Below are positions 9,119 to 17,859 of a stretch of 32,683 bases of DNA, piece after piece; positions within the stretch are counted from its first letter, which is position 1, and the number at the start of each line of letters is the position of its first letter. The DNA is taken from the NCBI GenBank assembly GCA_944324135.1, contig CALUVE010000023.1, positions 1 through 32,683 of the forward strand, written 5' to 3'. This DNA is from Candidatus Gastranaerophilales bacterium (GTDB taxonomy: Bacteria; Cyanobacteriota; Vampirovibrionia; Gastranaerophilales; Gastranaerophilaceae). The notes below the pieces were generated by a model that saw only the letters and a program-made list of their open reading frames with translations, was not told where the DNA came from and did no database searches. Made by a program: the position numbers and the translations under genes.

Positions 9119-9823
9119 ATGAGTTTAATAGAAGTAAAAAATGCAATAAAAACCTATCAAACAGGCGAAGACAGCTTTAACGCGCTGAATAATGTTTCAC
9201 TCAGCATCGAAAAAGGTGAATTCGTTGCAATAATGGGAGCATCAGGCTCCGGCAAATCAACTTTTATGAATATGCTCGGGACTCTGGACAAACCGAATTC
9301 GGGCAGCTATTTTCTTGACGGGATTGATATGCTTTCTCTGGACACAGATGCACTTGCAGAAGTCAGAAATTCTAAGATGGGATTTGTGTTTCAGGGGTTC
9401 AACCTTATCTCAAGAACAACCGCGCTTGAAAATGTAGAACTACCGATGATATACAAAGGAATTCCGGAAGATGAAAGAATTAAACGCGCAAAAAAAGCTC
9501 TGGAAATCGTAGGTCTTGAAAAACGTGAGGATCACATGCCAAACCAGATGTCCGGAGGCCAGCAGCAGAGAGTTGCAATAGCACGCGCCATAGTAAACGA
9601 CCCGCCTCTTATTTTGGCTGACGAACCGACAGGAAACCTTGATACAAAAACAAGTATTGAAGTTATGGAGTTTTTTGTAAGTTTGAATAAAAACATGGGA
9701 AAAACAATTGTACTCGTAACTCACGAACCTGATATTGCAGCTTACTGCAAACGCGTTGTCAGATTTAAAGACGGAAACATAATATCAGATGAACTAAACG
9801 CTCACACAACAATTCCATATTAA
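9119..9823 (+). CDS. ABC transporter ATP-binding protein (MacB/LolD-like)
   Basis: ATPase of 234 residues. It has Walker [10 protein letters not shown] (40-48), a Q-loop in [20 protein letters not shown], signature [14 protein letters not shown], Walker B LILADEP, the D-loop GNLDT and switch His in VTHEP. The 'ALENVELP' segment and Q-loop context are typical of the MacB/LolD/FtsE group that powers mechanotransmission-type transporters. AAGGA lies a few bases ahead of the ATG, 14 bases after the adaptor gene. In classical MacB the ATPase is fused to the permease; here it is a separate chain, as in YknY. Confidence 0.92.
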   Translation: MSLIEVKNAIKTYQTGEDSFNALNNVSLSIEKGEFVAIMGASGSGKSTFMNMLGTLDKPNSGSYFLDGIDMLSLDTDALAEVRNSKMGFVFQGFNLISRTTALENVELPMIYKGIPEDERIKRAKKALEIVGLEKREDHMPNQMSGGQQQRVAIARAIVNDPPLILADEPTGNLDTKTSIEVMEFFVSLNKNMGKTIVLVTHEPDIAAYCKRVVRFKDGNIISDELNAHTTIPY

Positions 9824-9838
9824 AAAAAAAGGGGAACT

Positions 9839-11068
9839 ATGCTTGACTTAAAATCAACAACAATAATGGCTATCCGCTCATTAAAAATAAACAGAATGCG
9901 CTCAATGCTGACAAGCCTCGGAATAATTATCGGCGTAAGCGCAGTAATCATAATGCTGGCAGTCGGTACCGGCGCCAGCAAAAGAATTGCCAAAGATATG
10001 GAATCAATGGGGAGCAATCTCCTTATGATACGCTCTGCATCAGCCACCTCTGGCGGTGTGAGAATGGGTTTTGGGACAAAGCCGTCACTGACACTGAAAG
10101 ATGCGGAAGCAATAGAGACAAATACCCGTGGAGTTATGGCTGTTGCACCGTATTCTTCAGGAACATACCAGCTCACATACGGAAACCAAAACTGGTCTAC
10201 GACTGTTGGCGGGACAACAGCGTCATACCTTTTTATAAGGAATTACGAGATAATGAGCGGACGTAATTTTATCCCTGAGGACTTGAAAAATAATACCAAA
10301 GTTGCAATTATAGGAAATACCGTTGCCACTGAACTTTTCGGCGATATGGACCCTTTGAATAAAACAATGCGCGTAGGCGGTGTACCTTTTAAAATTATAG
10401 GGACGCTAAAAGTCAAAGGGCAAAGCGGCATGGGTATGGATCAGGACGATTTGGTATTTATACCTATAACAACAGCGCAGAAAAAAGTTTTTGGAACAGA
10501 TTTTCCAGGAACTGTTAAAATGATTAACGTAAAAGCACAGAATGACCAGATTATAACAACAACCTATGATGATATTGCAGAACTTCTCAGAACCCGCCAC
10601 CACATTGGTAAAAATCAGGAAGACGATTTTGAAATCAGAAACCTGGCAGAAATGCAGGAAACAATTAAATCCTCAGCACGTACAATGTCAATTCTTCTCG
10701 GTGCAATAGCCTCTGTCTCACTTCTCGTCGGAGGTATAGGGATTATGAACATTATGCTGGTTTCCGTCACTGAAAGAACAAAAGAAATAGGTATAAGAAT
10801 GGCGATAGGGGCAAAAGCCTCAGATATCAGAATACAATTTTTGATAGAATCATTTTTGCTTTCCGTAATCGGCGGTATTATAGGTGTAACAATAGGGGTG
10901 CTCGGGGCAAAAAGTATACAGCTGTTTTCTGATATGAGCATATCAATAACGAGCTTTTCTATATTTTTATCACTCGGATTTTCGGGAGCAATAGGAGTGT
11001 TGTTCGGATACTACCCTGCGTACAAAGCATCTCTCCTTAATCCTATAGATGCGCTCAGATATGAATAG
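9839..11068 (+). CDS. MacB-like ABC permease (FtsX domain)
   Basis: Inner-membrane permease of 409 residues. It opens with a helix at ~20-45 (LTSLGIIIGVSAVIIMLAVGTGA), followed by a large periplasmic domain of ~230 residues (MacB_PCD type: 'IRNYEIMSGRNF', 'VAIIGNTVATELFG'). The FtsX domain then has three helices from ~283, with the conserved GGIGIMNIMLVSVTERTKEIGIRMAIGA segment, and the ending P-A-Y-K-A-S-x-L-N-P-I-D-A-L-R-Y-E. With the preceding three genes it completes a TolC-dependent pump, probably exporting a lipophilic compound, peptide or envelope precursor. It ends 8 bases before the convergent aroE gene, with no obvious hairpin between them. Confidence 0.92.
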   Translation: MLDLKSTTIMAIRSLKINRMRSMLTSLGIIIGVSAVIIMLAVGTGASKRIAKDMESMGSNLLMIRSASATSGGVRMGFGTKPSLTLKDAEAIETNTRGVMAVAPYSSGTYQLTYGNQNWSTTVGGTTASYLFIRNYEIMSGRNFIPEDLKNNTKVAIIGNTVATELFGDMDPLNKTMRVGGVPFKIIGTLKVKGQSGMGMDQDDLVFIPITTAQKKVFGTDFPGTVKMINVKAQNDQIITTTYDDIAELLRTRHHIGKNQEDDFEIRNLAEMQETIKSSARTMSILLGAIASVSLLVGGIGIMNIMLVSVTERTKEIGIRMAIGAKASDIRIQFLIESFLLSVIGGIIGVTIGVLGAKSIQLFSDMSISITSFSIFLSLGFSGAIGVLFGYYPAYKASLLNPIDALRYE

Positions 11069-11076
11069 AAAAAAAA

Positions 11077-11922
11077 TTAAATGCCAAGCGCCTCAAGCGC
11101 TGCAATTTTCATATCGGCAAAGTCAGGAGTGCGCCCGAACCATATTTCCTGAGCAGAAACAGCCTGATAAATCAGCATATCAAGACCATTGATAGTTTTT
11201 AAACCTAATTTTTCAGCCTCTTTCAACAAAAGTGTTTTCTTAGGATTATAAATTACATCATACACAACGGCATCTTTATTAATAGTCTGCATTGCAGAAA
11301 CTTCAAGCGGCATCATATCTGCAGAACGCCCAAGCATACCGATTGGAGTAGCATTCACTATCATATCAAACATAGACAAATCTCTAACCCGCTCAATCTG
11401 ATGGGTTTCAAAGTTCACCGACGGGAAAAGACGTCTCATATAATTCAATAAATCAATTGAATTCGGGATATTTCTGGTATAAAAATCAATACCGCTCACC
11501 CCTAAATCAATCAGCCCGACTGCTGCCGCACGACTCGCGCCGCCTGTACCAAGAATTGCAGCACGCTTACCTGTGAGAACTATTTCAGGCGGGATAGCTT
11601 TTTTAAATCCAAGAACATCAGTATTATAACCTTTAAAAAGTTTGTTAGAATCAATTTTTACCGTATTTACCGCGCCGACAACATCAGCTGATTTATCAAC
11701 TTCCTGCAAAAATAATGATATAGGCAATTTCAGCGGAATAGTCACATTAAACCCGTTGTAATTGTTGTGTTTTAGAAATTTAACTCTGTCTACCAAATCT
11801 TCAGGATCTGTTTCTAAAATATCATAGGTAGCATCAATTCCAAGACTCTTGAAGCCTGCAGAATGAATAGCTGGTGAAATTGAGTGTCCTAAAGGATAAC
11901 CGATTAATCCGAATTTATTCAT
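11077..11922 (-). CDS. aroE: Shikimate dehydrogenase
   Basis: NADP-dependent reduction of 3-dehydroshikimate to shikimate in chorismate synthesis. I start at ATG 11922-11920, giving 281 residues beginning MNKFGLIGYPLGHSISPAIH, as the family does; an in-frame start at 12003 lies inside topA and adds unrelated sequence. GGAGG lies about 12 bases upstream, within topA. Catalytic Lys65 in FNVTIPLK and Asp102 in GYNTD are present, as is the nucleotide-binding GTGGASRA (125-132) and NATPIGM. The start overlaps the topA stop by 8 bases, so it is the last gene of the lptC-to-aroE operon. Confidence 0.92.
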   Translation of the reverse strand: MNKFGLIGYPLGHSISPAIHSAGFKSLGIDATYDILETDPEDLVDRVKFLKHNNYNGFNVTIPLKLPISLFLQEVDKSADVVGAVNTVKIDSNKLFKGYNTDVLGFKKAIPPEIVLTGKRAAILGTGGASRAAAVGLIDLGVSGIDFYTRNIPNSIDLLNYMRRLFPSVNFETHQIERVRDLSMFDMIVNATPIGMLGRSADMMPLEVSAMQTINKDAVVYDVIYNPKKTLLLKEAEKLGLKTINGLDMLIYQAVSAQEIWFGRTPDFADMKIAALEALGI

Positions 11923-14257
11923 TGGCAGAATTTTCCTCCGTATTTTGAGATTCCACAACGCGTTTATAACCGCAGTTTCTGTTGGAGCACTCAATAACTT
12001 CACCTTTTTTCAAAACTTTTTTAACCAGAAGAGCTCCGCAATCTGGGCAAACCTCGCCGGTCGGTTCATTCCAGAGAGTAAAATCGCATTCAGGATATCT
12101 GTTGCACCCGAAAAATACCGTACCTTTTTTGGATTTTCTCTCCACAATATCAGCCTGACCGCATTTAGGGCATTTAACTCCGGTTGAACGTCTGTAAGGT
12201 TTTCTATGTTTGCAATCCTGATTTGTACATTCCATATATTTGCCGTAAGGACCTGTTTTGAATATCATATCGGCACCGCATTTTTCGCATTTTTCTTCAC
12301 ATATTTCCTGCGGAGCGTCCTGTTGAGTTTCAGACGGCATTTCACTAAGGACATTCATGGACATAACGGTTTTGCAATCCGGATAACCTGAGCAGCCAAG
12401 GAATTGTGTACCAAAGCGGCTATTGCGGACAATCATAGGTTTACCGCAATTCGGGCAGTTTATTTTAGTTTCTATATTAATTTTTTTAGCAGTTTTCATA
12501 ACTGCATTGACTTCCTCCATAAACGGGCCGTAAAAATCCTGAAGGACTTTATTCCACACAGCTTTTTTATCCGCAATCTTATCCAGTTTTTCTTCCATGC
12601 CGGCAGTAAATTTGTAGTCCATGATATCAGAGAACTGTGCAACCAGCTGTTTTGAAACCGCTCTGCCTAAAATAGTCGGATGAAGTGCCTTGTCACGTTT
12701 TTCTACATATTTTCTGGTTTGAATAACTGTAATAATGGTTGCATAAGTAGACGGACGTCCGATACCGTATTCTTCAAGTGCTTTTACCAGTGAAGCTTCG
12801 TTATATCTTGGAGGCGGCTGAGTAAAGTGCTGTTTAGGATTAATTTTTCTGCACTCAACTTTATCTCCCTTTTCTAAATCCGGGATTTTAGAATCCGCTT
12901 CTTTTTCGTTTTCATCCTCACTATCATTGTAGAGTTTAAGAAAACCATCAAAAGTAATTTTACTTGTGCCTGCTTTCAGGGTATAGTCGCCTGCGGTAAT
13001 TTCAATTGACTTATTTGCGATTTCCGCATTTGCCATCTGAGAGGACATAAATTTTTCCCAGATTAATTTATAAAGTCTGTACTGGTCATTATCAAGATAC
13101 TGTTTGATACTTTCTGGAGTTCTTTCAGGATATGACGGACGGATAGCTTCGTGGGCATCCTGAACATTTTGTTTACCTTTGACATAAACATTAGGGGTAT
13201 CCGGATAATATTTTTCTCCGAAATTTTTCAGGATAAAATCTTTTGCCATAGCCTGAGCATCATCAGAGACTCTGACACTGTCTGTTCTCATATACGTAAT
13301 CAAACCGACAGCGCCTGACTCCAGTTCTATACCTTCGTATAATTTTTGGGCAACCTGCATAGTTTTTTGGACACCGAATCCAAGCTTTGAACTTGCTGCA
13401 CGCTGAAGGGTTGATGTGATAAAAGGTGCTGTTGGCTTACGTTTTGTAGATTTGTTTGTAACTTTTGATACAACAAACTCCGCACCTGAAAGATAATCTA
13501 CAACCTTTTGCGCTTCCTCCTGATTTTTAATATTTTTTTCTACAGATTCACCTTTGTACTTTGAGACTTCAGCTTCAAATACTTTGTTATCTTTTGCCAA
13601 ATCAGCATGTATCGACCAGTATTCCTGAGGGACAAAAGCTTCGATTTCATCTTCGCGCTCACAAATCATTCTCAATGCGACTGACTGCACACGCCCTGCT
13701 GAAAGATTGTAATTGCCCATCTGTTTCCATAAAACAGGGCTCAACTTGTAACCTACGAGTTTATCAAGAATTTGTCTTGTCTGCTGCGCCTGTACCATAT
13801 CCATATTAATCATACGAGGATGTTCAACAGAATATTTTACTGCTTTCGGTGTGATTTCATTGAATTCAATACGTTTAATTTTTTCATCAGGCACGTCTAA
13901 AATTTGCCTTACATGCCATGCAATAGCTTCTCCCTCACGGTCAGGGTCGGAGGCAATATAAATATTATCAAACTTTTTAGCAAGAGTATTCAGTTTTTTT
14001 ACAACATCTTTCTTGCCGGGGATAATCTCAAACTTGGGTTCAAAATTATTATCCACATCAAATCCCAGGTTATCAGTCTTGGGGTCTTTTGTGGGTAAAT
14101 TTCTGATATGACCGTAGCTGGCTTCTATCTGGTAGCCATCTCCCAGAATTTTTTTGATGGTTTTAGATTTTGCAGGAGACTCAACTATAACCAGCGACTT
14201 TCCTTTTTGGGATGTTTTATTGGATTCTGTATTTCCCTTTACAGCAGTTTTTGCCAT
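11915..14257 (-). CDS. topA: DNA topoisomerase I (type IA)
   Basis: Relaxes negative supercoils. 780 residues. The Toprim domain begins SLVIVESPAK (Glu26) and carries DPDREGE (104-110). The catalytic tyrosine is Tyr322 in GLITYMRTDS. After the core, four C-terminal zinc ribbons are visible with Cys sets near 601/604/622/628, 657/660/677/682, 696/699/718/724 and 737/740/757/762, a full complement for DNA strand binding. The N-terminus has ~20 extra polar residues before the Toprim strand. It follows dprA by 32 bases, a common bacterial dprA-topA pairing. Confidence 0.96.
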   Translation of the reverse strand: MAKTAVKGNTESNKTSQKGKSLVIVESPAKSKTIKKILGDGYQIEASYGHIRNLPTKDPKTDNLGFDVDNNFEPKFEIIPGKKDVVKKLNTLAKKFDNIYIASDPDREGEAIAWHVRQILDVPDEKIKRIEFNEITPKAVKYSVEHPRMINMDMVQAQQTRQILDKLVGYKLSPVLWKQMGNYNLSAGRVQSVALRMICEREDEIEAFVPQEYWSIHADLAKDNKVFEAEVSKYKGESVEKNIKNQEEAQKVVDYLSGAEFVVSKVTNKSTKRKPTAPFITSTLQRAASSKLGFGVQKTMQVAQKLYEGIELESGAVGLITYMRTDSVRVSDDAQAMAKDFILKNFGEKYYPDTPNVYVKGKQNVQDAHEAIRPSYPERTPESIKQYLDNDQYRLYKLIWEKFMSSQMANAEIANKSIEITAGDYTLKAGTSKITFDGFLKLYNDSEDENEKEADSKIPDLEKGDKVECRKINPKQHFTQPPPRYNEASLVKALEEYGIGRPSTYATIITVIQTRKYVEKRDKALHPTILGRAVSKQLVAQFSDIMDYKFTAGMEEKLDKIADKKAVWNKVLQDFYGPFMEEVNAVMKTAKKINIETKINCPNCGKPMIVRNSRFGTQFLGCSGYPDCKTVMSMNVLSEMPSETQQDAPQEICEEKCEKCGADMIFKTGPYGKYMECTNQDCKHRKPYRRSTGVKCPKCGQADIVERKSKKGTVFFGCNRYPECDFTLWNEPTGEVCPDCGALLVKKVLKKGEVIECSNRNCGYKRVVESQNTEENSANE

Positions 14258-14289
14258 AACTCCGTTACCTTAACTTCTACTCTTTCAAT

Positions 14290-15378
14290 TTAAACTTTTT
14301 TATACCTATCTCCGCCAACTTGTTTTATTATCCCTTTAAGCTCCATCATTGTCAAGACGGTCAGCAAATTTTCAAGCGGAATTTTTGTCAGCGAAATTAA
14401 TTCATCTACGCCTTTTTCTTCCAGCTGAAGAGCATCGTAAACTTTTTTCTCATCAACATCAAGTTCTGAGAAATCTAATGTAGTTTGAACTGCCGGCTTA
14501 ACTTCCCAACCAAGTGCATTCAAAATATCATCAGCACAGGTCGCAATCGCTGCACCCTGTTTGATAAGTTTATAAATTCCCTGAGTATTCGGATTAGTAA
14601 TCAATCCCGGCACACAAAGAAGTTCTCTTCCCTGCTCAAGTGTTAAATTTGCAGTAATCAATGCGCCGCTTTTCAATGAAGCTTCCACAACAAGAGTCCC
14701 GTAAGAAAGGCCGGAGACTATCCTGTTCCTTTGAGGAAATCTGAATTTCAAAGGTTCAAAAGTCGGATAGTATTCTGTAAAAATAACCCCGTGCCCGTTT
14801 TCTATTTTATTATACAACTCCCTGTTTGAAGTCGGATACACAAAGTCAAACCCGCTTGCAATGACACCGATTGTTTTAAGATTATTTTTAATGGCTGCAT
14901 TGTGAGCAGTTGTATCCAAACCGGCAGCTAGTCCTGAAACTATACAAATATCCGTTCCGCAAAGTTCGGAAATAATTTTATTCAAAGCTTCTCCTGCATG
15001 AAAAGTTGCGCGCCGTGACCCGACAACCGCAAGAGTGCGCTCAAAATTACACACGGATAAATCACCCTTATAATACAAAACTGCAGGTGGATTATAAATA
15101 TTTTTAAGCATTTCCGGATAATTTTCATCTGATAATGTCAGAAAATTTATCCCTCTGTCAACAACCAAATTATATGCTTTATCAACATCAGTCTTATCAC
15201 GGAGCTCAACAAATTTTTCAGCTTTGTTAACACTTAAACCGTCGATATCAGACAGCTCTTTTAAATTTGCGTTGAATGCAGCTTCAATATCGCCAAAATA
15301 ATTATACAATCTCTGTATAAAGCTGCTATCCAACTGTTCTATAGAAGAAAATGCTATCCAATACTTACTTTTGCTCAT
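14290..15378 (-). CDS. dprA: DNA processing protein DprA (Smf)
   Basis: Binds incoming single-stranded DNA during transformation and loads RecA. 362 residues: an N-terminal helix-rich region with a helix-hairpin-helix-like part (LSDIDGLSVNKAEKF), then the Rossmann-like core with VVGSRRATF, SGLAAGLDTTAHNAA, FPQRNRIVSGLS and GTLVVEASLKSGALITA, and a C-terminal winged-helix domain ending MELKGIIKQVGGDRYKK. The ATG overlaps the upstream TPR gene by 14 bases, so translation is probably coupled. Its presence with pilT and recO elsewhere in the window is compatible with, but does not prove, competence. Confidence 0.93.
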   Translation of the reverse strand: MSKSKYWIAFSSIEQLDSSFIQRLYNYFGDIEAAFNANLKELSDIDGLSVNKAEKFVELRDKTDVDKAYNLVVDRGINFLTLSDENYPEMLKNIYNPPAVLYYKGDLSVCNFERTLAVVGSRRATFHAGEALNKIISELCGTDICIVSGLAAGLDTTAHNAAIKNNLKTIGVIASGFDFVYPTSNRELYNKIENGHGVIFTEYYPTFEPLKFRFPQRNRIVSGLSYGTLVVEASLKSGALITANLTLEQGRELLCVPGLITNPNTQGIYKLIKQGAAIATCADDILNALGWEVKPAVQTTLDFSELDVDEKKVYDALQLEEKGVDELISLTKIPLENLLTVLTMMELKGIIKQVGGDRYKKV

Positions 15379-16147
15379 TACTTTGTTTCTTTTTTATACG
15401 TTCAATAAGCTCTTTTACGTTATCAGCTTCTTCCTTTGCGACATCCATAGAAATATAGTCCTCAAAGTACTCAACAGCATCCTCGTAATCTCCGCGGGCT
15501 AAAAAGAGTATCGCAACTTTTTTATACGCCGGATTGAATTTATCATTTACAGCAATTGCTTTTAAGTAATTTGAAATAGCTCTGTCGATTTCATTATTAG
15601 CTTCATAAGCCTGCGCAAGATAATAATAAATCCATTCATTGTTTTCTTTAAATCTTAAAACATTTTCAAAGTTCTCGATGGCTAAATCGTATTCGCCAAG
15701 CTCAAAATAAATTTTGGCTAAATCATAATAAGCATCATAATTTTCCGGCTGGGCATCAAGAATTTTTTCAAGTTCATCAATCGCCATATCAAGCCTTGCA
15801 TCTTCCATATAAAATCTTGCAAGATAGTGATTTAAAATCAATTCTTCAGGGAGTTCATATATCCCGTTCATCAAAAGATTGATTCCGCTTTCAAAATTGC
15901 GCTGTTTAAAATATAAATCAGACAAATTTATATACACTTGCGGAATTTTACGGTTTATATCAAGTGATTTCAGAAAATACTGCTCTGCCTTTTCATAATT
16001 ATTCAAATTCATATAACACAGAGCCATATTATTATAGATTTCAGCATTGTCAGGTTCTGTTTCCAGAACCTTGCTGAATTCATCAATTGCTTTTGAGTAT
16101 TCTCTTTTTTTGAAAAGTTCTATAGCCTTATCAATTTTTGTTTCCAT
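15365..16147 (-). CDS. Tetratricopeptide repeat protein
   Basis: 260 residues made almost wholly of about seven 34-residue TPR units, with the typical W/L-G/A-Y-A-F-A-P pattern (for example AIDEFSKVLETEPDNAEIYNNMALCY and AIENFENVLRFKENNEWIYYYLAQAY). There is no signal peptide, so it is probably a cytoplasmic scaffold for protein interactions. AGAGG lies 6 bases before the ATG. It sits between lptA (13-base gap) and dprA (14-base overlap). The context does not decide whether it serves envelope transport or DNA processing. Confidence 0.88.
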   Translation of the reverse strand: METKIDKAIELFKKREYSKAIDEFSKVLETEPDNAEIYNNMALCYMNLNNYEKAEQYFLKSLDINRKIPQVYINLSDLYFKQRNFESGINLLMNGIYELPEELILNHYLARFYMEDARLDMAIDELEKILDAQPENYDAYYDLAKIYFELGEYDLAIENFENVLRFKENNEWIYYYLAQAYEANNEIDRAISNYLKAIAVNDKFNPAYKKVAILFLARGDYEDAVEYFEDYISMDVAKEEADNVKELIERIKKKQSNEQK

Positions 16148-16160
16148 TTATTACCTCTTT

Positions 16161-17135
16161 TTACAACCCGAGTCCTACATTTTCATCCTGACCTGAGCCG
16201 ATATTTCTGATAACGGTTCTGGTGTTTCCCTCAGCATGGAAATCTTTCGGATTAATAATCATTTTAATTTTATCAGCATAAATTGTTCTCAACCCCTGCG
16301 TAATTGCAGAACGCCCCGAGAAATAAACTTCATTCGGTTTGTTTGTAGTTTTGTCAGGATACACTGTGACCTTTGGGCCTTCCGCAAAATAATCCTGATA
16401 CCAGATTTTGACATTACCGCTTGCGGTAAAGACAGATTTATCCTGACTGTATTCCTGATAAGTAGCTTTTAAAACAAGGTTATCACCATCTTCCATTGAA
16501 ACTTTAGATGTTGTATTTCCTTTAGCTCTTAACATTTTTGTTTTGGAATCGTATTTGAAATTGTCAGCAAAAGAGTCATTATTTTTCTCCTTAACTCGTG
16601 CGTTCCCGATTAATTCCAAATCCTGCAAGTCGCCGTTTTTATCCATCTTTATTATTGCTTTATCAGAAAAAGTTTCTGTTTCTTTATACAAAATAGTAAC
16701 AGTACCCTCGGCTGTCATAATTCCGGTATTAGTATCATATTCCTGTGAATCTGCATTTATAACAACAATAGGAGTCTTACCATCATACACGATAGATTGG
16801 GTATCCCCCTCAGCTCGTACAATTTTGTTAATCAAAGATACTTTTAAGATATTTGCTTTAACTTCTCTTTTTTTATTTTTCTTTACTTCAAAAGCATAAG
16901 GCTTGTTATAAAAAGTTGCGGTATCCAGCTGTTGATTTTTGGTGACAGTAACATCCGCAGAATCTCCGACCACCTTTAAAGCATCAAGAGAAACATTGAC
17001 ATCTCCCTCAAGTTTAATTTTACTTTCTTCTTCCGAATAACTCTGTGTTTTGGATTCAATAACCAAATCAGCCGCATTTACCGCAAGCCCGATAGTTAAA
17101 ATAACTGCCGTGAATATCAAAAGTATCTTTTTCAT
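16161..17135 (-). CDS. lptA: LptA/OstA-like periplasmic LPS transport protein
   Basis: Periplasmic bridge carrying lipopolysaccharide from LptC to the outer membrane. The 324 residues begin with a signal peptide (MKKILLIFTAVILTIGLAVNA). The body is beta-rich with repeated OstA-type units such as 'GDVNVSLDALKVVGDSADVTV', 'AEGTVTILYKETETFSDKAIIKM' and 'ASGNVKIWYQDYFAEGPKVTVYP'. It is considerably longer than the ~185-residue enterobacterial LptA and may hold two OstA domains. AGGAG lies 5-6 bases upstream. The start overlaps the lptC stop by one base (TAATG), which strongly supports the Lpt assignment of both. Confidence 0.82.
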   Translation of the reverse strand: MKKILLIFTAVILTIGLAVNAADLVIESKTQSYSEEESKIKLEGDVNVSLDALKVVGDSADVTVTKNQQLDTATFYNKPYAFEVKKNKKREVKANILKVSLINKIVRAEGDTQSIVYDGKTPIVVINADSQEYDTNTGIMTAEGTVTILYKETETFSDKAIIKMDKNGDLQDLELIGNARVKEKNNDSFADNFKYDSKTKMLRAKGNTTSKVSMEDGDNLVLKATYQEYSQDKSVFTASGNVKIWYQDYFAEGPKVTVYPDKTTNKPNEVYFSGRSAITQGLRTIYADKIKMIINPKDFHAEGNTRTVIRNIGSGQDENVGLGL

Positions 17136-17734
17136 TATTTCTCCTTAACATCATATATTTTGGAAACAGTATGACCTGAAATCTTGAAAGAATCAAAAGT
17201 CGGACTGATTACAATTTTATCAGCTGTAGCAAGCATCTGCTGACCTTTTTGTACCACGATATGCCCTCTTGCAACAATAGGATTTTTATTGCCTGACCAT
17301 TTGAGACAATCAGCTTTTAGAGAAATCCCGTCTTTTAAAACAATGTGCGTATCGTTGTATAAAATTATCTCGCTTTTTTTAGAATTATATGTACCTTTAG
17401 ACGATTCAAAGCTCATTGAAACTTCATCGTTTTCATCATAAAAATTACCGATTACGCTGTTTAAAATGGCAATGCCGTTATTACTGTCATACTTGCCGGT
17501 TTCTCCATAGATTTCCCAATATTTTTTCTCATTTTTTGTTTCTGTAAGGATAATCCCTTTAATCAAAGCTTCCTGTCTGTCTGAAGATGTCTGGAGCTGA
17601 CTGCGGTTGAAATTATGAGTAATAATGCCGGCGGAAATAAATGCCCACATCATTATGCCGACAATCGCCATAAACGCTGACAAATATGCCTTTTTCTTCC
17701 TGCTTAAATTTTGCCATTTTTCTATAAGTTTCAT
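17135..17734 (-). CDS. lptC: LptC-like LPS export protein
   Basis: Membrane-anchored periplasmic component of the Lpt bridge. With the start at ATG 17734-17732 it has about 199 residues: a short basic cytoplasmic end (KWQNLSRKKKAY), one transmembrane helix (about residues 17-38) and a beta-strand periplasmic domain (FESSKGTYNSKKSEIILYNDTHIVLKDG and so on) matching the LptC/YrbK fold. A TTG two codons upstream (17740) is possible. Neither start has a Shine-Dalgarno sequence, and the predicted -10 element ends only about eight bases before the ATG, so the mRNA may be leaderless. It is the first gene of the six-gene operon. Confidence 0.8.
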   Translation of the reverse strand: MKLIEKWQNLSRKKKAYLSAFMAIVGIMMWAFISAGIITHNFNRSQLQTSSDRQEALIKGIILTETKNEKKYWEIYGETGKYDSNNGIAILNSVIGNFYDENDEVSMSFESSKGTYNSKKSEIILYNDTHIVLKDGISLKADCLKWSGNKNPIVARGHIVVQKGQQMLATADKIVISPTFDSFKISGHTVSKIYDVKEK

Positions 17735-17741
17735 ATACAAA

Positions 17742-17770
17742 ATGTTAGCATAAACTATTTAATTACACAA
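17742..17770 (-). promoter_or_regulatory. Promoter of lptC-lptA-TPR-dprA-topA-aroE
   Basis: On the minus strand TTGTGT (17770-17765) and TAACAT (17747-17742) have a 17-base spacer. Transcription would begin around 17736-17734, at or next to the lptC ATG. Confidence 0.55.
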
Positions 17771-17819
17771 AAAAGAATTAAATATCTTAATATTTTACAC
17801 ACAAAAATTAAATTTGTTT

Positions 17820-17825
17820 TATAAT
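17820..17825 (+). promoter_or_regulatory. -10 element of dapA
   Basis: A perfect TATAAT lies 34 bases before the dapA start; AGAGGG follows as the ribosome binding site. The -35 side is weak: TTTACA at 17794-17799 is three bases too far for optimal spacing. Confidence 0.5.
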
Positions 17826-17859
17826 TTGTAAAGGGATTATATTTAAGAGGGAAAAATTT

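Noticed and set aside
9839-11068. Split MacB as a frameshifted fusion
   Set aside because: The ATPase and permease each have their own ribosome binding site and complete ends; separate chains are normal in YknYZ and LolCDE-type systems.
11923-12003. Longer aroE start inside topA
   Set aside because: The added 27 residues do not match the family, whose proteins begin at the FGLIGYPLGHS strand; they are topA sequence read in another frame.
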